From: Synechococcus sp. RS9916
GTDB lineage: Bacteria; Cyanobacteriota; Cyanobacteriia; PCC-6307; Cyanobiaceae
Direction of reading: 5' to 3'
Length of the DNA stretch: 64,000 nt
NCBI RefSeq assembly: GCF_000153825.1
Contig: NZ_DS022299.1
Span: forward strand, 1 to 64,000
Below the pieces are notes generated by a model. The model was not told the origin of the DNA. It did no database searches and saw nothing but the letters and a program-made list of their open reading frames with translations. Below, one piece after another: positions 25,739-34,539 of this stretch. Position numbers and translations under genes: made by a program. Every line of letters starts with the position of its first letter. Position 1 is the first letter of the stretch.

Positions 25739-26754
25739 CCCAGTTGTTGCAGCTGGCCATCCAAGAGGTCCAGTGCATCCTGAGGGCTGGGGGCACGCAT
25801 CAGGGCATGGCGCAACTGGGGAGCTCCAGGAAAGCCCGTGCAGGTCCAGCTCATGTGTTTTCGGGCAATCAACAACCCGTGGTCTCCGCGGTCGGCCACC
25901 AGGGCGACGAGCTGCTCACGGGCAATTGTCAGGCGTTCGGCCGCTCCAGGGGTGGTGGGGATGGGGCGGCCCGACAGTGCGGAATCAATCTGGCCCACCA
26001 GCCAGGGGGAACCCATCGTGCCCCGGCCGACCATCACCCCATCGGCCCCTGTCTCTGCGAGGCAGCGCAGGGCGTCATCCGGTGTGTTGACGTCGCCATT
26101 GGCGATCACGGGGATCGAGAGGGCGTCCTTGACGGCGGCGATCGCCTGCCAGTCGGCACGACCACTGAACTTCTGTTCCCGGGTGCGGCCATGCAGGGTG
26201 AGCAGACGAGCACCCGCCTCTTCCAGTTGTTGGCACCACTGCACGGCATCGGCGGCCGATCCATCGCTGCCACACCAGCCCAGACGGGTCTTCACGGTCA
26301 CAGGAATGGCAACGGCTGCGGCCACCGTGTCCACGATCCGTGCGGCCAGGTCTGGCTCACGGATCAGCCCACTGCCCCCGCCTTTTTTGGCGATTTTTTT
26401 GACCGGGCACCCCATGTTGATGTCGATCAGGAAAGCTCCCGATGCTTCAGCCCGCCGAGCGGCTTCGGCCATGGCCTGGGGCCGGTGATCAAACAGTTGC
26501 ACTCCGATGGGGCCGGCTTCCTGGGCCAGCTCCTCCACTTTGCGGCGCCCATGGCCGAGCTCGAGGCTGGTGGCATTCACCATTTCGGTGAACAACAGTG
26601 CATCGGGTGCCCAGCGGCGAACCAAGTGGCGGAAGATGCGATCGCTGACTCCGGCCAGCGGAGACTGCAGCACCCGGCAACGCAGCTGCCGTTCGCTTCG
26701 ACTCCCTTTCAGAGCAAGGGGAGTGGCGAACCGTTCGATGGCGGCTGGCGTCAT
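25735..26754 (-). CDS. dus: tRNA-dihydrouridine synthase
   Basis: 339 aa. FMN-dependent enzyme that reduces specific uridines in tRNA. LQSPLAGVSDRIFRHLVRRW is the N-terminal flavin-binding start; DINMGCPVKKIAKKGGGSGL carries the catalytic Cys; VTVKTRLGW, LTLHGRTREQKFSG, VIANGDVNTPDDAL and GVMVGRGTMGSPWL are the remaining barrel motifs. The C-terminal helical tRNA-binding domain is present. Its last codons overlap the start of the cellulose-synthase-like gene by 4 nt. Confidence 0.94.
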   Translation of the reverse strand: MTPAAIERFATPLALKGSRSERQLRCRVLQSPLAGVSDRIFRHLVRRWAPDALLFTEMVNATSLELGHGRRKVEELAQEAGPIGVQLFDHRPQAMAEAARRAEASGAFLIDINMGCPVKKIAKKGGGSGLIREPDLAARIVDTVAAAVAIPVTVKTRLGWCGSDGSAADAVQWCQQLEEAGARLLTLHGRTREQKFSGRADWQAIAAVKDALSIPVIANGDVNTPDDALRCLAETGADGVMVGRGTMGSPWLVGQIDSALSGRPIPTTPGAAERLTIAREQLVALVADRGDHGLLIARKHMSWTCTGFPGAPQLRHALMRAPSPQDALDLLDGQLQQLG

Positions 26755-26811
26755 GGCTGCCTCCTGGAGACGTCATTCTCCCTCTCGATGCCAGCCTTTC
26801 GCGATCGGGAT

Positions 26812-27393
26812 TTAGGCCGCCGAACGCCGGTTGTCGCGTTCCCGTTGCGCTCGGCTCACCTGGCTTTCGATGGCATTGCGCAGCCAGGCCGACACCGACC
26901 ATTCGTCAGCCTTGGCGAGCCGTTCCACCTCCTGCATCAGATCGACAGGCAGTGCAAGAGGCACGGTCTGAATGCTGTGGGGGCTTGCGGGCTTGTTTTT
27001 GCCTGCGGGGGCATCAACCAGCAACAACTGCAGCTTGAGCACTTCCAGTCGCGTGCCTGGCCTGGATCCGCCTCGTTGCACCTGGCGCAGCGACAGTCGC
27101 ACGGGTTGGCCGGTATGGATCTGCTGACGGCTGCGGCGTGGCAGCGGTTCATCGCGCCGATCGCAGAACAGGGGCTGACTGCGCTGAGAGCTGGCGCTGT
27201 AGGTGAACGTCACCCGGCCGTCGCGATCCCAGGGCAATGGCGCCATCGATGCAGCCTCTTTGCCCATCAACTTGCGCTGGTCCTTGCGCACCTTGCGTTG
27301 CAGGTCAGGAGGCAGCGGAAACACCAGCTTCTGCAGCGAGCATTCGGTGGTGACGCGAGTCCCTGCGGAGAGGGTGGTGTCAACGACATACAT
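26812..27393 (-). CDS. Hypothetical protein with ribbon-helix-helix-like C terminus
   Basis: 193 aa. The N-terminal part is basic (PPDLQRKVRKDQRKLMGKEA, RRDEPLPRRSRQQIHTGQ) with no known fold recognised. The last ~55 residues (TVPLALPVDLMQEVERLAKA, WSVSAWLRNAIESQVSRAQ) look like a strand-helix-helix unit of the CopG/MetJ DNA-binding type. Similar picocyanobacterial proteins are annotated only as hypothetical. It is separate from dus (57 nt) and divergent from the DUF1823 gene. A transcription-regulator role is inferred. Confidence 0.7.
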   Translation of the reverse strand: MYVVDTTLSAGTRVTTECSLQKLVFPLPPDLQRKVRKDQRKLMGKEAASMAPLPWDRDGRVTFTYSASSQRSQPLFCDRRDEPLPRRSRQQIHTGQPVRLSLRQVQRGGSRPGTRLEVLKLQLLLVDAPAGKNKPASPHSIQTVPLALPVDLMQEVERLAKADEWSVSAWLRNAIESQVSRAQRERDNRRSAA

Positions 27394-27475
27394 GCCCTGA
27401 ACTTATCGGGTGGGTTGGTGGGCTGTCTGTCGCCTGGATGCATGAAACGATGAAGGCCCTCGCCTTGAAGCTCAG

Positions 27476-27940
27476 GTGCCTCTTTGGCCTCTCAGTCGTG
27501 CTCTGCTGCAGCAGATCCTGGAGGACCGCACCAGTGATCGTTTTGTGGCAGAACGCATCTGGGAGCGGCTTGGCTACGAGCGCCCATCGGAGAACGATGG
27601 CGGTGGCCCCTGGCGTGCCGGCCCAGACACCCCTGAGAGTTGGCGTGAGGCTTTTCCCGAGGGGCCGGAGGTGATTGCCACACGGCCAGCATCGGTGGCC
27701 CTGACCCGTTCAGTGCCCAAGCCCCTGAAGCAACTGCTCAAGGAGCAGATGGGTTTTAAGGGCTACACCATTGGTGAGCTCTATCCCCGCCGCACCCGCA
27801 GAGCCACGGCCGTGAATTGGCTTCTGGCCTGGCTTGCGGAGCGCAGTGAACCCCTCCTCGAGGAGGGGCCCTGTCCTGACCCCTTAGATCCACCCTCCAA
27901 TCCCGTTTGCGGTCATCCCGGAGATCTGCCGGTGAGTTGA
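27476..27940 (+). CDS. DUF1823 family protein
   Basis: 154 aa starting at GTG 27476, the only usual start after an in-frame stop. Conserved cyanobacterial/plant family of unknown function. Recognisable segments are LSRALLQQILEDRTSDRFVA, IWERLGYER, LLKEQMGFKGYTIGELYPRR and TAVNWLLAWL. Tail residues beyond about 130 are Pro-rich and poorly conserved. A second start at 27438 in another frame is a shadow. It is convergent with the L,D-transpeptidase gene. Confidence 0.8.
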   Translation: MPLWPLSRALLQQILEDRTSDRFVAERIWERLGYERPSENDGGGPWRAGPDTPESWREAFPEGPEVIATRPASVALTRSVPKPLKQLLKEQMGFKGYTIGELYPRRTRRATAVNWLLAWLAERSEPLLEEGPCPDPLDPPSNPVCGHPGDLPVS

Positions 27941-27998
27941 TCGATGGCGGCCTGAATCGTTTGACTTCCGATCGGTGGATGGTCAGATCGCTGGACGC

Positions 27999-28382
27999 TC
28001 AGAGCTGAATCAGCACTTCGGTCCCTTTACGGGTGTTTTCGAACAACCAGCGCGCCTGGGCGGTCGGCATGCGCACGCATCCATGGCTGCGGGGCACCCC
28101 GAAGGCCTGTCCGGCATCTTCCTGCCAGGGGGCCCCATGCAGGCAGATCATTTCGTTTGCGGTGATGCACATGGCATAGGGCACCCCAGGGGCGACATAG
28201 CCGCGTCCGCGCATGGTCACCGAGCGGTACTTGGTGCGAACTGCGCCCAGGCCCGTGGGGGTGGGGGTACTGGCTTTGCCAGTGCTCACAGGAATCACAC
28301 GCACCACTTGGTCGTTGTGGTCGTAGACGGTGAGCTTCTGGTCGGAGAGGTCTACCACCAGCGAGGCGATCAGTTCGATCAT
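27999..28382 (-). CDS. L,D-transpeptidase (YkuD) catalytic-domain protein
   Basis: 127 aa, essentially a bare YkuD domain. IASLVVDLSDQKLTVYDHND is the N-terminal strand pair; TGKASTPTPTGLG, ICLHGAPWQ and the active-site motif FGVPRSHGCVRMP (His, Cys, Arg) follow. These enzymes make 3-3 peptidoglycan cross-links or anchor proteins. No signal peptide is visible at ATG 28382, which is unusual for a periplasmic enzyme, so either export uses another route or the true N terminus is not an ordinary start. Divergent from der. Confidence 0.85.
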   Translation of the reverse strand: MIELIASLVVDLSDQKLTVYDHNDQVVRVIPVSTGKASTPTPTGLGAVRTKYRSVTMRGRGYVAPGVPYAMCITANEMICLHGAPWQEDAGQAFGVPRSHGCVRMPTAQARWLFENTRKGTEVLIQL

Positions 28383-28517
28383 GGAGAGAACCGCCAGACC
28401 GGCGGAGGGAGCTGCCCGATCCCTAGCTGTCTCAACTGCGTCTCACGTGTCGCAAGCGGAAAGGTTTTGCATTTCGTGCCTCTGTAGGGTCAAGACATCT
28501 CTTTTTTGTGGTATCTC

Positions 28518-29885
28518 GTGGCGCGTCCGGTCGTTGCCATCATCGGTCGCCCCAACGTTGGCAAGTCAACGCTGGTGAATCGTCTCTGCCGGAGCAGAGA
28601 GGCGATTGTGCATGACGAGCCCGGTGTGACCCGCGACCGCACCTATCAGGACGGTTACTGGGGAGATCGTGAATTCAAAGTGGTCGACACCGGCGGGTTG
28701 GTGTTCGACGACGACAGCGAGTTTCTGCCTGAGATCCGTGAGCAGGCGAATCTGGCCATGGCTGAGGCCTGTGTCGCGCTGGTGATCGTCGATGGCCAGC
28801 AAGGCATGACGGCCGCCGATGAGTCGATTGCGGAATGGTTGCGCAGCCAGAACTGCCCGACGCTCCTGGCGGTCAATAAATGTGAGTCGCCGGATCAGGG
28901 TCTGGCGATGGCAGCGGAGTTCTGGAGTTTGGGGTTGGGTGAGCCCCACCCGATTTCCGCCATTCATGGTGCTGGCACGGGTGATCTGCTTGATCAGGTG
29001 CTCACCTTCCTTCCCCCGAAGGATGAAGAAGGAGAGGGGGATGAGCCGATCCAGATGGCCATCGTCGGTCGGCCCAATGTGGGGAAATCCAGTCTGCTGA
29101 ATGCCATCTGCGGTGAACAGCGCGCGATCGTCAGCCCGATCCGTGGCACCACGCGCGACACGATCGACACCAACATCGAGCGCCAGGGCATGCCCTGGAA
29201 ATTGGTGGATACCGCTGGAATTCGCCGTCGCCGCAGCGTCAACTACGGCCCGGAATTCTTTGGCATCAACCGCAGTTTCAAGGCGATTGAACGCAGCGAC
29301 GTGTGTGTGCTGGTGATCGATGCCCTTGATGGGGTGACCGAACAGGATCAGCGCCTGGCGGGACGCATCGAAGACGAAGGTCGCGCCTGCGTGGTGGTGG
29401 TGAACAAATGGGATGCCGTTGAAAAAGACAGCCACACGATGCCGGCGATGGAAAAAGAGCTCCGCGCCAAGCTGTATTTCCTCGACTGGGCGCCGATGCT
29501 GTTCACCTCGGCCCTGACCGGTCAACGGGTTGACAGCATCTTTGCCCTTGCAGCGCTAGCGGTCGAGCAGCATCGCCGTCGTGTGAGCACGTCTGTTGTG
29601 AATGAGGTGCTCAAGGAAGCGCTCAGCTGGCGCAGCCCACCCACCACCCGCGGGGGGCGTCAAGGACGTTTGTATTACGGCACCCAGGTCGCCAGCCGCC
29701 CACCGAGCTTCACGTTGTTCGTGAATGATCCCAAGCTGTTCGGAGACACCTACCGCCGCTACGTGGAGCGTCAGATCCGAGAAGGCCTTGGCTTTGAGGG
29801 CACCCCTTTGAAATTGTTCTGGCGCGGCAAGCAACAGCGCGACGCCGAGCGCGATCTTGCCCGTCAGCAGAGCCGCTCCAGCTGA
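28518..29885 (+). CDS. der: Ribosome-associated GTPase Der (EngA)
   Basis: 455 aa from GTG 28518, which gives the standard N terminus [20 protein letters not shown]; a TTG at 28506 is in frame. Two tandem GTPase domains: G1 GRPNVGKST and [10 protein letters not shown]3 DTGG and DTAG, G4 NKCE and NKWD. The C-terminal KH-like domain follows ([20 protein letters not shown]). It acts in 50S ribosome assembly. It heads the plus-strand run der-ecfT-pipX-pipY-sepF-proC, with ecfT starting 4 nt after its stop. Confidence 0.97.
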   Translation: MARPVVAIIGRPNVGKSTLVNRLCRSREAIVHDEPGVTRDRTYQDGYWGDREFKVVDTGGLVFDDDSEFLPEIREQANLAMAEACVALVIVDGQQGMTAADESIAEWLRSQNCPTLLAVNKCESPDQGLAMAAEFWSLGLGEPHPISAIHGAGTGDLLDQVLTFLPPKDEEGEGDEPIQMAIVGRPNVGKSSLLNAICGEQRAIVSPIRGTTRDTIDTNIERQGMPWKLVDTAGIRRRRSVNYGPEFFGINRSFKAIERSDVCVLVIDALDGVTEQDQRLAGRIEDEGRACVVVVNKWDAVEKDSHTMPAMEKELRAKLYFLDWAPMLFTSALTGQRVDSIFALAALAVEQHRRRVSTSVVNEVLKEALSWRSPPTTRGGRQGRLYYGTQVASRPPSFTLFVNDPKLFGDTYRRYVERQIREGLGFEGTPLKLFWRGKQQRDAERDLARQQSRSS

Positions 29886-29888
29886 GCG

Positions 29889-30803
29889 ATGGACTGGTTG
29901 CGACAGATCCCCATCGGCCAGTTCGTCGATGGCAAAGCCGGTTGGCTGCGTTGGCTTGATCCTCGCCTGAAGCTGGGCTGGGTGCTGATGTTTCTGCTGA
30001 CCCCGGTGTTGGCTGGGCCGGTCTGGCGCGTTTCTCTGCTTCTATTGCTGCTGCTGATCACGCTGTGCAGTGGTGTGCCGGTGCGGGTGTGGTGGCGATC
30101 TCTGGCGCTGCTCACCGTGCTGGCCGTCTTTGCAGGTCTGCTGGCCACCTTGCTGCCCACCGGGGCTCCGCCGGCCGTTCTTCCTGTGCGTCCGCCCCAG
30201 GAGCTCACGGCACCGTTGCCATCCATGCCCTCATGGGAACTGCTGCGGCTGGGCCCTCTCAAGCTCGGTGGCTTCAGCCTCGGTCCGCTTGTGGTGAATC
30301 GGCGTTCCGCCGAGCTGGGGCTGAACAGTGCCACGTTGATTCTGACGCTGGTCCACAGCGTCAACCTGATGCTGCTCACCACCCCCAGCGAAGATCTCGT
30401 CTGGGCTTTGAGCTGGTTTCTATCGCCTTTGGCTGCCCTCGGTCTGCCGGTGGATCGGCTCAGCTTTCAGCTTCTGCTTGCTCTGCGCTTTTTGCCTCTG
30501 GTGCAGGAAGAACTTCAGAACCTGCTGCGCTCTCTTGCCAGTCGGGCGGTGAATCTCAAACGATTGGGCCTCAAGGCTTCGTTCGGCTTGGTGCTGGCGG
30601 TGGGAGAGCGCCTGCTGGCCAATATTTTGCTGCGGGCTGAGCAGGGTGCTGAAGCGCTTCTGGCCCGTGGAGGCCAATGGTTGCCTTATGAATATTTTCG
30701 GCCCAGCAGCCTTGCTGCAGCTGGAGTTAGGCCACTGAACTGGTTGGGAGGGGCTCTTTTGCTGCTTATGTTTGGCTTGCGTGGGAGGTACGGTTCCTTC
30801 TGA
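29889..30803 (+). CDS. ecfT: Energy-coupling factor transporter transmembrane protein (EcfT/CbiQ family)
   Basis: 304 aa, about six hydrophobic segments (LKLGWVLMFLLTPVLAGPVW, VSLLLLLLLITLCSG, LALLTVLAVFAGLLATLL and others). The cytoplasmic coupling motifs typical of EcfT are LASRAVNLKRLG and [16 protein letters not shown] (Ala-Arg-Gly box), which contact the ATPases. ECF transporters import vitamins and metals; no EcfA or S component is in this window, so the substrate cannot be stated. Lies 4 nt after der and 17 nt before pipX, as in other cyanobacteria. Confidence 0.88.
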   Translation: MDWLRQIPIGQFVDGKAGWLRWLDPRLKLGWVLMFLLTPVLAGPVWRVSLLLLLLLITLCSGVPVRVWWRSLALLTVLAVFAGLLATLLPTGAPPAVLPVRPPQELTAPLPSMPSWELLRLGPLKLGGFSLGPLVVNRRSAELGLNSATLILTLVHSVNLMLLTTPSEDLVWALSWFLSPLAALGLPVDRLSFQLLLALRFLPLVQEELQNLLRSLASRAVNLKRLGLKASFGLVLAVGERLLANILLRAEQGAEALLARGGQWLPYEYFRPSSLAAAGVRPLNWLGGALLLLMFGLRGRYGSF

Positions 30804-30820
30804 AGTTCACCGTTGGGTGC

Positions 30821-31087
30821 GTGACAGCCGAGCGTTACCTCAATCACCCCACCTTCGGCATGCTTTACCGCGTCGCGCCTGCGGGAGAAGGCAGGGACGT
30901 CTACGCGACGCTGTATGCGCAGCGCATGTATTTCCTGGTCACGCTGCAGCCTCGGGGCGCGCAGTTTGAGGTCATTCCCTTTCAGGATGCTCGCCACCAC
31001 GCTGAGATCAATCTCGCGCGCAGCCGCCGGAATGGGCTGGAGGAGCATCAGCGTTGGAAGGAGCTTTTTAACCAGACTTTCATCTGA
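30821..31087 (+). CDS. pipX: PII-interacting protein X (PipX)
   Basis: 88 aa from GTG 30821. PipX is the cyanobacterial coactivator that swaps between PII (GlnB) and NtcA according to 2-oxoglutarate, linking nitrogen status to transcription. The N-terminal Tudor-like half is recognised by ERYLNHPTFGMLYRV and TLYAQRMYFLVTLQPRGAQF; the C-terminal two helices are INLARSRRNGLEEHQ and WKELFNQTFI. Length matches the family (about 89 aa). It sits directly before pipY, the conserved arrangement. Confidence 0.95.
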   Translation: MTAERYLNHPTFGMLYRVAPAGEGRDVYATLYAQRMYFLVTLQPRGAQFEVIPFQDARHHAEINLARSRRNGLEEHQRWKELFNQTFI

Positions 31088-31101
31088 ACGCTGACCGGGT
31101 G

Positions 31102-31776
31102 ATGCCGAACGAACTGGAGGAGAGAGCCCAGCGTTGGCGAGCGTTGCAGACCCAGATGCCCGAGGGTGTGCGTTTGTTGGCGGTGAGCAAGGGCCACCCG
31201 GCAGCACCCGTGCGTGAGTTGGCTGAACTGGGCCAGGTGGATTTCGGTGAGAGCCGCGTGCAGGATGCGCTGCCCAAGCAGGAGCAGCTGGCTGACCTGG
31301 TGCAGATCCGTTGGCATTTCATTGGTCGCCTGCAGGCCAACAAGGTGCGCCCGGTGGTGCGCGCCTTTGCCGTGATCCATTCCGTGGATTCCCTGGCTTT
31401 GGCGCAGAGAATGGATCGCATCGCAGCCGAAGAGGGGGTGATTCCCGAGGCGTTTCTGCAGGTCAAGATGCGTCCTGACCCGGCGAAGGGTGGCTGGGAT
31501 CCTCAGGCTCTGACGGACGCTTGGCCCCAGCTCCAGGCTCTTCCCCATGTGCGTTTCACGGGATTGATGACCATGGCGCCGCTGGGATGCTCGCAAGAGC
31601 AGCGCAGTGCGTTGTTTGCCGACTGCCGGACGCTTGCCGATCGCCTTGGCCTGCGCGAATGCTCGATGGGAATGAGCGGTGACTGGCCGGAGGCGGCGGC
31701 CGCAGGCGCCACCTGGGTGCGGGTGGGGTCTGGCTTGTTTGGAGCACGGCCAGGCGTTGTGAATTTCCCGGCATAA
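31102..31776 (+). CDS. pipY: PLP homeostasis protein PipY (YggS/PLPBP family)
   Basis: 224 aa from ATG 31102 (a GTG one codon earlier is possible). Single-domain PLP-binding barrel without known catalytic activity, involved in vitamin B6 and amino-acid balance. PLP lysine is Lys30 in LLAVSKGHP. Typical segments are FGESRVQDALPKQ, IRWHFIGRLQANKVR, IHSVDSLALAQRMD, GLMTMAPLG and SMGMSGDWPEAAAAG followed by WVRVGSGLFG. It follows pipX by 14 nt, consistent with the known functional link between the two. Confidence 0.95.
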   Translation: MPNELEERAQRWRALQTQMPEGVRLLAVSKGHPAAPVRELAELGQVDFGESRVQDALPKQEQLADLVQIRWHFIGRLQANKVRPVVRAFAVIHSVDSLALAQRMDRIAAEEGVIPEAFLQVKMRPDPAKGGWDPQALTDAWPQLQALPHVRFTGLMTMAPLGCSQEQRSALFADCRTLADRLGLRECSMGMSGDWPEAAAAGATWVRVGSGLFGARPGVVNFPA

Positions 31777-31867
31777 GCGCTGGAATTGAAACAATTGAAA
31801 TGGCTCAAAGCGCTTGCTCGGCACGGATCGGAGCGCTATCCAGGGTCAAGGTTTTTGCAGTCTCCCG

Positions 31868-32449
31868 GTGTCGCTGATTTCCCGCCTTCGTGCTGTTGTT
31901 GCTGGCGATGAGTATCTCGACGGTGATTACGACGATCTCGATTACGACACCGGCGAAGAGTTGGAAGCCGACCATGGCGCCAGCCATGCCATCGGAGGAG
32001 CGTTGGCCCCTCTCGATAGCGGCAATCCCTTTGGCGACAGCGAGCCGTTTTCTAGCAGCAGCTCCAATGTGATCGGCATGCCTGGCATCAGCACCAATGC
32101 TGCAGAGGTCACCCTGATGGAGCCCCGCAGCTTCGATGAGATGCCCCGTGCCATTCAGGCGCTGCGCGAGCGCAAAACAGTGATCCTCAACCTCACGATG
32201 ATGGAGCCGGATCAGGCCCAGCGTGCGGTTGATTTCGTGGCCGGCGGCACCTTCGCCATTGATGGTCACCAGGAGCGGGTGGGTGAAAGCATTTTCCTGT
32301 TTGCGCCCAGTTGCGTCACGGTCACCAATGCCAGCCAGGACGAGGCTTCTGCCCCCACTGTGGTGACCAAGGATGTGGAGCAGGCTTCCGCTGAGGCCAG
32401 CGTCGCTCCCGCTCCGGCTTGGGGTGAAACCAGCGCTGCGGCACTCTGA
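31868..32449 (+). CDS. sepF: Cell division protein SepF
   Basis: 193 aa from GTG 31868, giving [17 protein letters not shown], which fits the amphipathic membrane-targeting start of SepF; the frame is open further upstream to 31814, without family similarity. SepF tethers and bundles FtsZ at midcell. The conserved domain is [40 protein letters not shown] and [20 protein letters not shown]. An acidic linker rich in Asp, Ser and Gly precedes it, and an Ala/Val/Glu-rich tail follows. Neighbour to pipY and proC, as in many cyanobacteria and Gram-positives. Confidence 0.93.
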   Translation: MSLISRLRAVVAGDEYLDGDYDDLDYDTGEELEADHGASHAIGGALAPLDSGNPFGDSEPFSSSSSNVIGMPGISTNAAEVTLMEPRSFDEMPRAIQALRERKTVILNLTMMEPDQAQRAVDFVAGGTFAIDGHQERVGESIFLFAPSCVTVTNASQDEASAPTVVTKDVEQASAEASVAPAPAWGETSAAAL

Positions 32450-32472
32450 GAGCAGTGATCAGCTGATCGTCT

Positions 32473-33291
32473 GTGACGCTTTCTCTTGGCGTGATTGGCC
32501 TGGGCCGCATGGCTCAGGCTTTGTTGTTGCCCCTCCTGGAGCAGAACGACCCTGCCGCGGCTGATGTGATCGCTGTGGTGGGTCAGCAAGCCACGGCGGA
32601 TCGCCTGGCGGCATCGTTGCCTGGGGATCTCAACCTTGTGTCAGCGTCGGATTCCCGCGCCGCAGCGGCTTGGACGGCGCCCGTGCAGCTGCTGGCGATC
32701 AAGCCCTACCAACTGGACCAAGTGGCAGCGAGTGCACCTGCCGTGCAGGGACCAGAGCCACCCCTGCTGATTTCAGTCCTTGCGGGGATCACCCTTGAGC
32801 GGCTGGAACAGTCCTTCCCTGGGCGTGTCTGTGTTCGGGCCGTGCCCAACACCCCGTCTTTGGTGCGGGCAGGTCTCACCGGTTTGGCCTGGGGCCAGGG
32901 GGTGACGGACGCGCACAAGCAACGGGTGCAGGCGTTCTTCTCCCCCGTCAGCGAGGTGCTGGAGCTACCCGAGGAACGGCTTGATGTCTTTCTGGCCCTC
33001 ACGTCATCGGGGCCGGCCTATGTGGCCATGATGGCTGAGGCCATGGCCGACGGTGCTGTGGCCGTTGGGATGCCCCGTGATCAGGCTCTGCACCTGGCCA
33101 ATCGCACGCTGGCGGGCACCGCTGCTCTGTTGCACGAGCAACAACTTCATCCGGCCCAGCTCAAAGACATGGTGGCCTCCCCTGGAGGAACCACGATGGC
33201 CGCGATCCGTCGCCTGGAGCAGGCGGGTCTTCGATCCGCTCTGATCGAGGCTGTGGTGGCCGCGGCTGAGCATGGCCGCAACTTGCGCTGA
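32473..33291 (+). CDS. proC: Pyrroline-5-carboxylate reductase
   Basis: 272 aa from GTG 32473. Last step of proline synthesis, NAD(P)H-dependent. N-terminal Rossmann motif LGVIGLGRMAQALLLPLLEQ; VLAGITLERLEQSFPG and VRAVPNTPSLVRAGLTGLA are family motifs; SSGPAYVAMMAEAMADGAVA and LKDMVASPGGTTMAAIRRLE form the C-terminal dimer domain with the signature. Its stop TGA abuts the convergent glycosyltransferase stop, so the junction reads TGATCA with no spacer. Confidence 0.95.
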   Translation: MTLSLGVIGLGRMAQALLLPLLEQNDPAAADVIAVVGQQATADRLAASLPGDLNLVSASDSRAAAAWTAPVQLLAIKPYQLDQVAASAPAVQGPEPPLLISVLAGITLERLEQSFPGRVCVRAVPNTPSLVRAGLTGLAWGQGVTDAHKQRVQAFFSPVSEVLELPEERLDVFLALTSSGPAYVAMMAEAMADGAVAVGMPRDQALHLANRTLAGTAALLHEQQLHPAQLKDMVASPGGTTMAAIRRLEQAGLRSALIEAVVAAAEHGRNLR

Positions 33292-34506
33292 TCAGGCCGC
33301 TATGGGGGCGGCGAGCAGGCCGCTGTACAGCTCCTCAAGGGCGTCGATGTTGCGGCTGAGGGTGTAACGCTCCAGCACCCGCTCGCGGGCGCGGCGCCCC
33401 AGCTCTGCCGTGAGCACAGGTTGGTCCCGCAGAACCGGCAGCAAGGTGCGCAATTGCGTTGTCACCCCTTGGGTGCTGAGCACGATGCCGGCGCCGTCCG
33501 CCAGCACTTCCCCGTCGGCTCCGGCATCGGTGGCCAGGCAGGCGCAGCCACTGGACATGGCCTCCAGCAGGGCAATCGAGAGTCCCTCCACAAGGCTGGG
33601 TAGAACAAACACCTCCGCTTCCTGCAGCAGCGCCACGCGCGTGTCGAGGTTGGATTCATAGCCCCACCACACCACGTTGTCGGTCGTGTGGGTGTTTTGC
33701 AGGGTGGCGCGCAGCGGGCCATCACCCACGATCACCAATATGCAGCCGGCGGGATTGACCAACTTCCAACCTTTGAGCAGGGCTTCGACGTTCTTTTCTG
33801 TCGACACCCGCCCCATGTAGAGAAAGATGCGCTGATTGCCCAACTGTTGCCGCACCTTCTGGCGTTCGCTCAGGCCTGCTGACGACAGTCCTCGTGCAGA
33901 AGGGCCTCCGTGATGGAGCGCATCGATGCTCGGGCTGGCTGGAGCCCATTGCTCCTGATCCACACCATTGGGAATCACCGCCAGCCTGTCCTCTCGTACG
34001 CCGAGTCGCGCCAGCACATCGGCCTGGATCTCGGAGAACACAATCACCCGGTCGTAGCGGGCCAGTGCCGGGGCGTAGAGCTGATAAGTGAGCTGTTGGG
34101 TGCCCGCAGTGAGGTTGCGTAGCCCAGCATCAAACGCCGGATGGAAGGTGGCCACCAACGGAACCCCCAGTTGCTGGCAGAGGTCGGGCAGGCGGAAATC
34201 CAGGGGCGACAGGGTCAGGCTGGCGTGCACCAAATCCGGTTGAAGGCGCTCGAGGGACTCGCGCAGCTCACGCTGTGCCCGAGGCGAAGGGATGGTGTAG
34301 ACCTGCGATTTGACCAGATAGGGCAGGCTGACATCAGGGTCATTGGCCAGCAGAGATGTGTTGCTGCTGCCAGGCGAACCCGGGTTGTCGAAATGGATGA
34401 AGCTGGTCTGATGCCCCCGCTGGCGAAGCGCCTCAGTGGTGCTCAAGCCATAGGTGACGTTGCCGCAGAACGGTGATTTCTTTCCCAGCCAGGCGATGTG
34501 GGCCAC
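33292..34506 (-). CDS. Glycosyltransferase, GT4 (group 1) family
   Basis: 404 aa. GT-B fold retaining glycosyltransferase. N-terminal half: HIAWLGKKSPFCGNVTYGLS, LVATFHPAFDAGLRNLTAG. C-terminal half: IFLYMGRVSTEKNVEALLKG, ILVIVGDGPLRATLQ and the EX7E-type sugar-nucleotide motif VLPSLVEGLSIALLEAMSSG. This form is used to build glycolipids or surface polysaccharides, in cyanobacteria also sulfoquinovosyl or digalactosyl lipids; the acceptor here cannot be told. It abuts proC convergently and lies 33 nt after an MFS transporter gene on the same strand. Confidence 0.9.
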   Translation of the reverse strand: MAHIAWLGKKSPFCGNVTYGLSTTEALRQRGHQTSFIHFDNPGSPGSSNTSLLANDPDVSLPYLVKSQVYTIPSPRAQRELRESLERLQPDLVHASLTLSPLDFRLPDLCQQLGVPLVATFHPAFDAGLRNLTAGTQQLTYQLYAPALARYDRVIVFSEIQADVLARLGVREDRLAVIPNGVDQEQWAPASPSIDALHHGGPSARGLSSAGLSERQKVRQQLGNQRIFLYMGRVSTEKNVEALLKGWKLVNPAGCILVIVGDGPLRATLQNTHTTDNVVWWGYESNLDTRVALLQEAEVFVLPSLVEGLSIALLEAMSSGCACLATDAGADGEVLADGAGIVLSTQGVTTQLRTLLPVLRDQPVLTAELGRRARERVLERYTLSRNIDALEELYSGLLAAPIAA

Positions 34507-34539
34507 CCGCTCTGTCGTTCCCGCTTCTGATTTAGCAAA

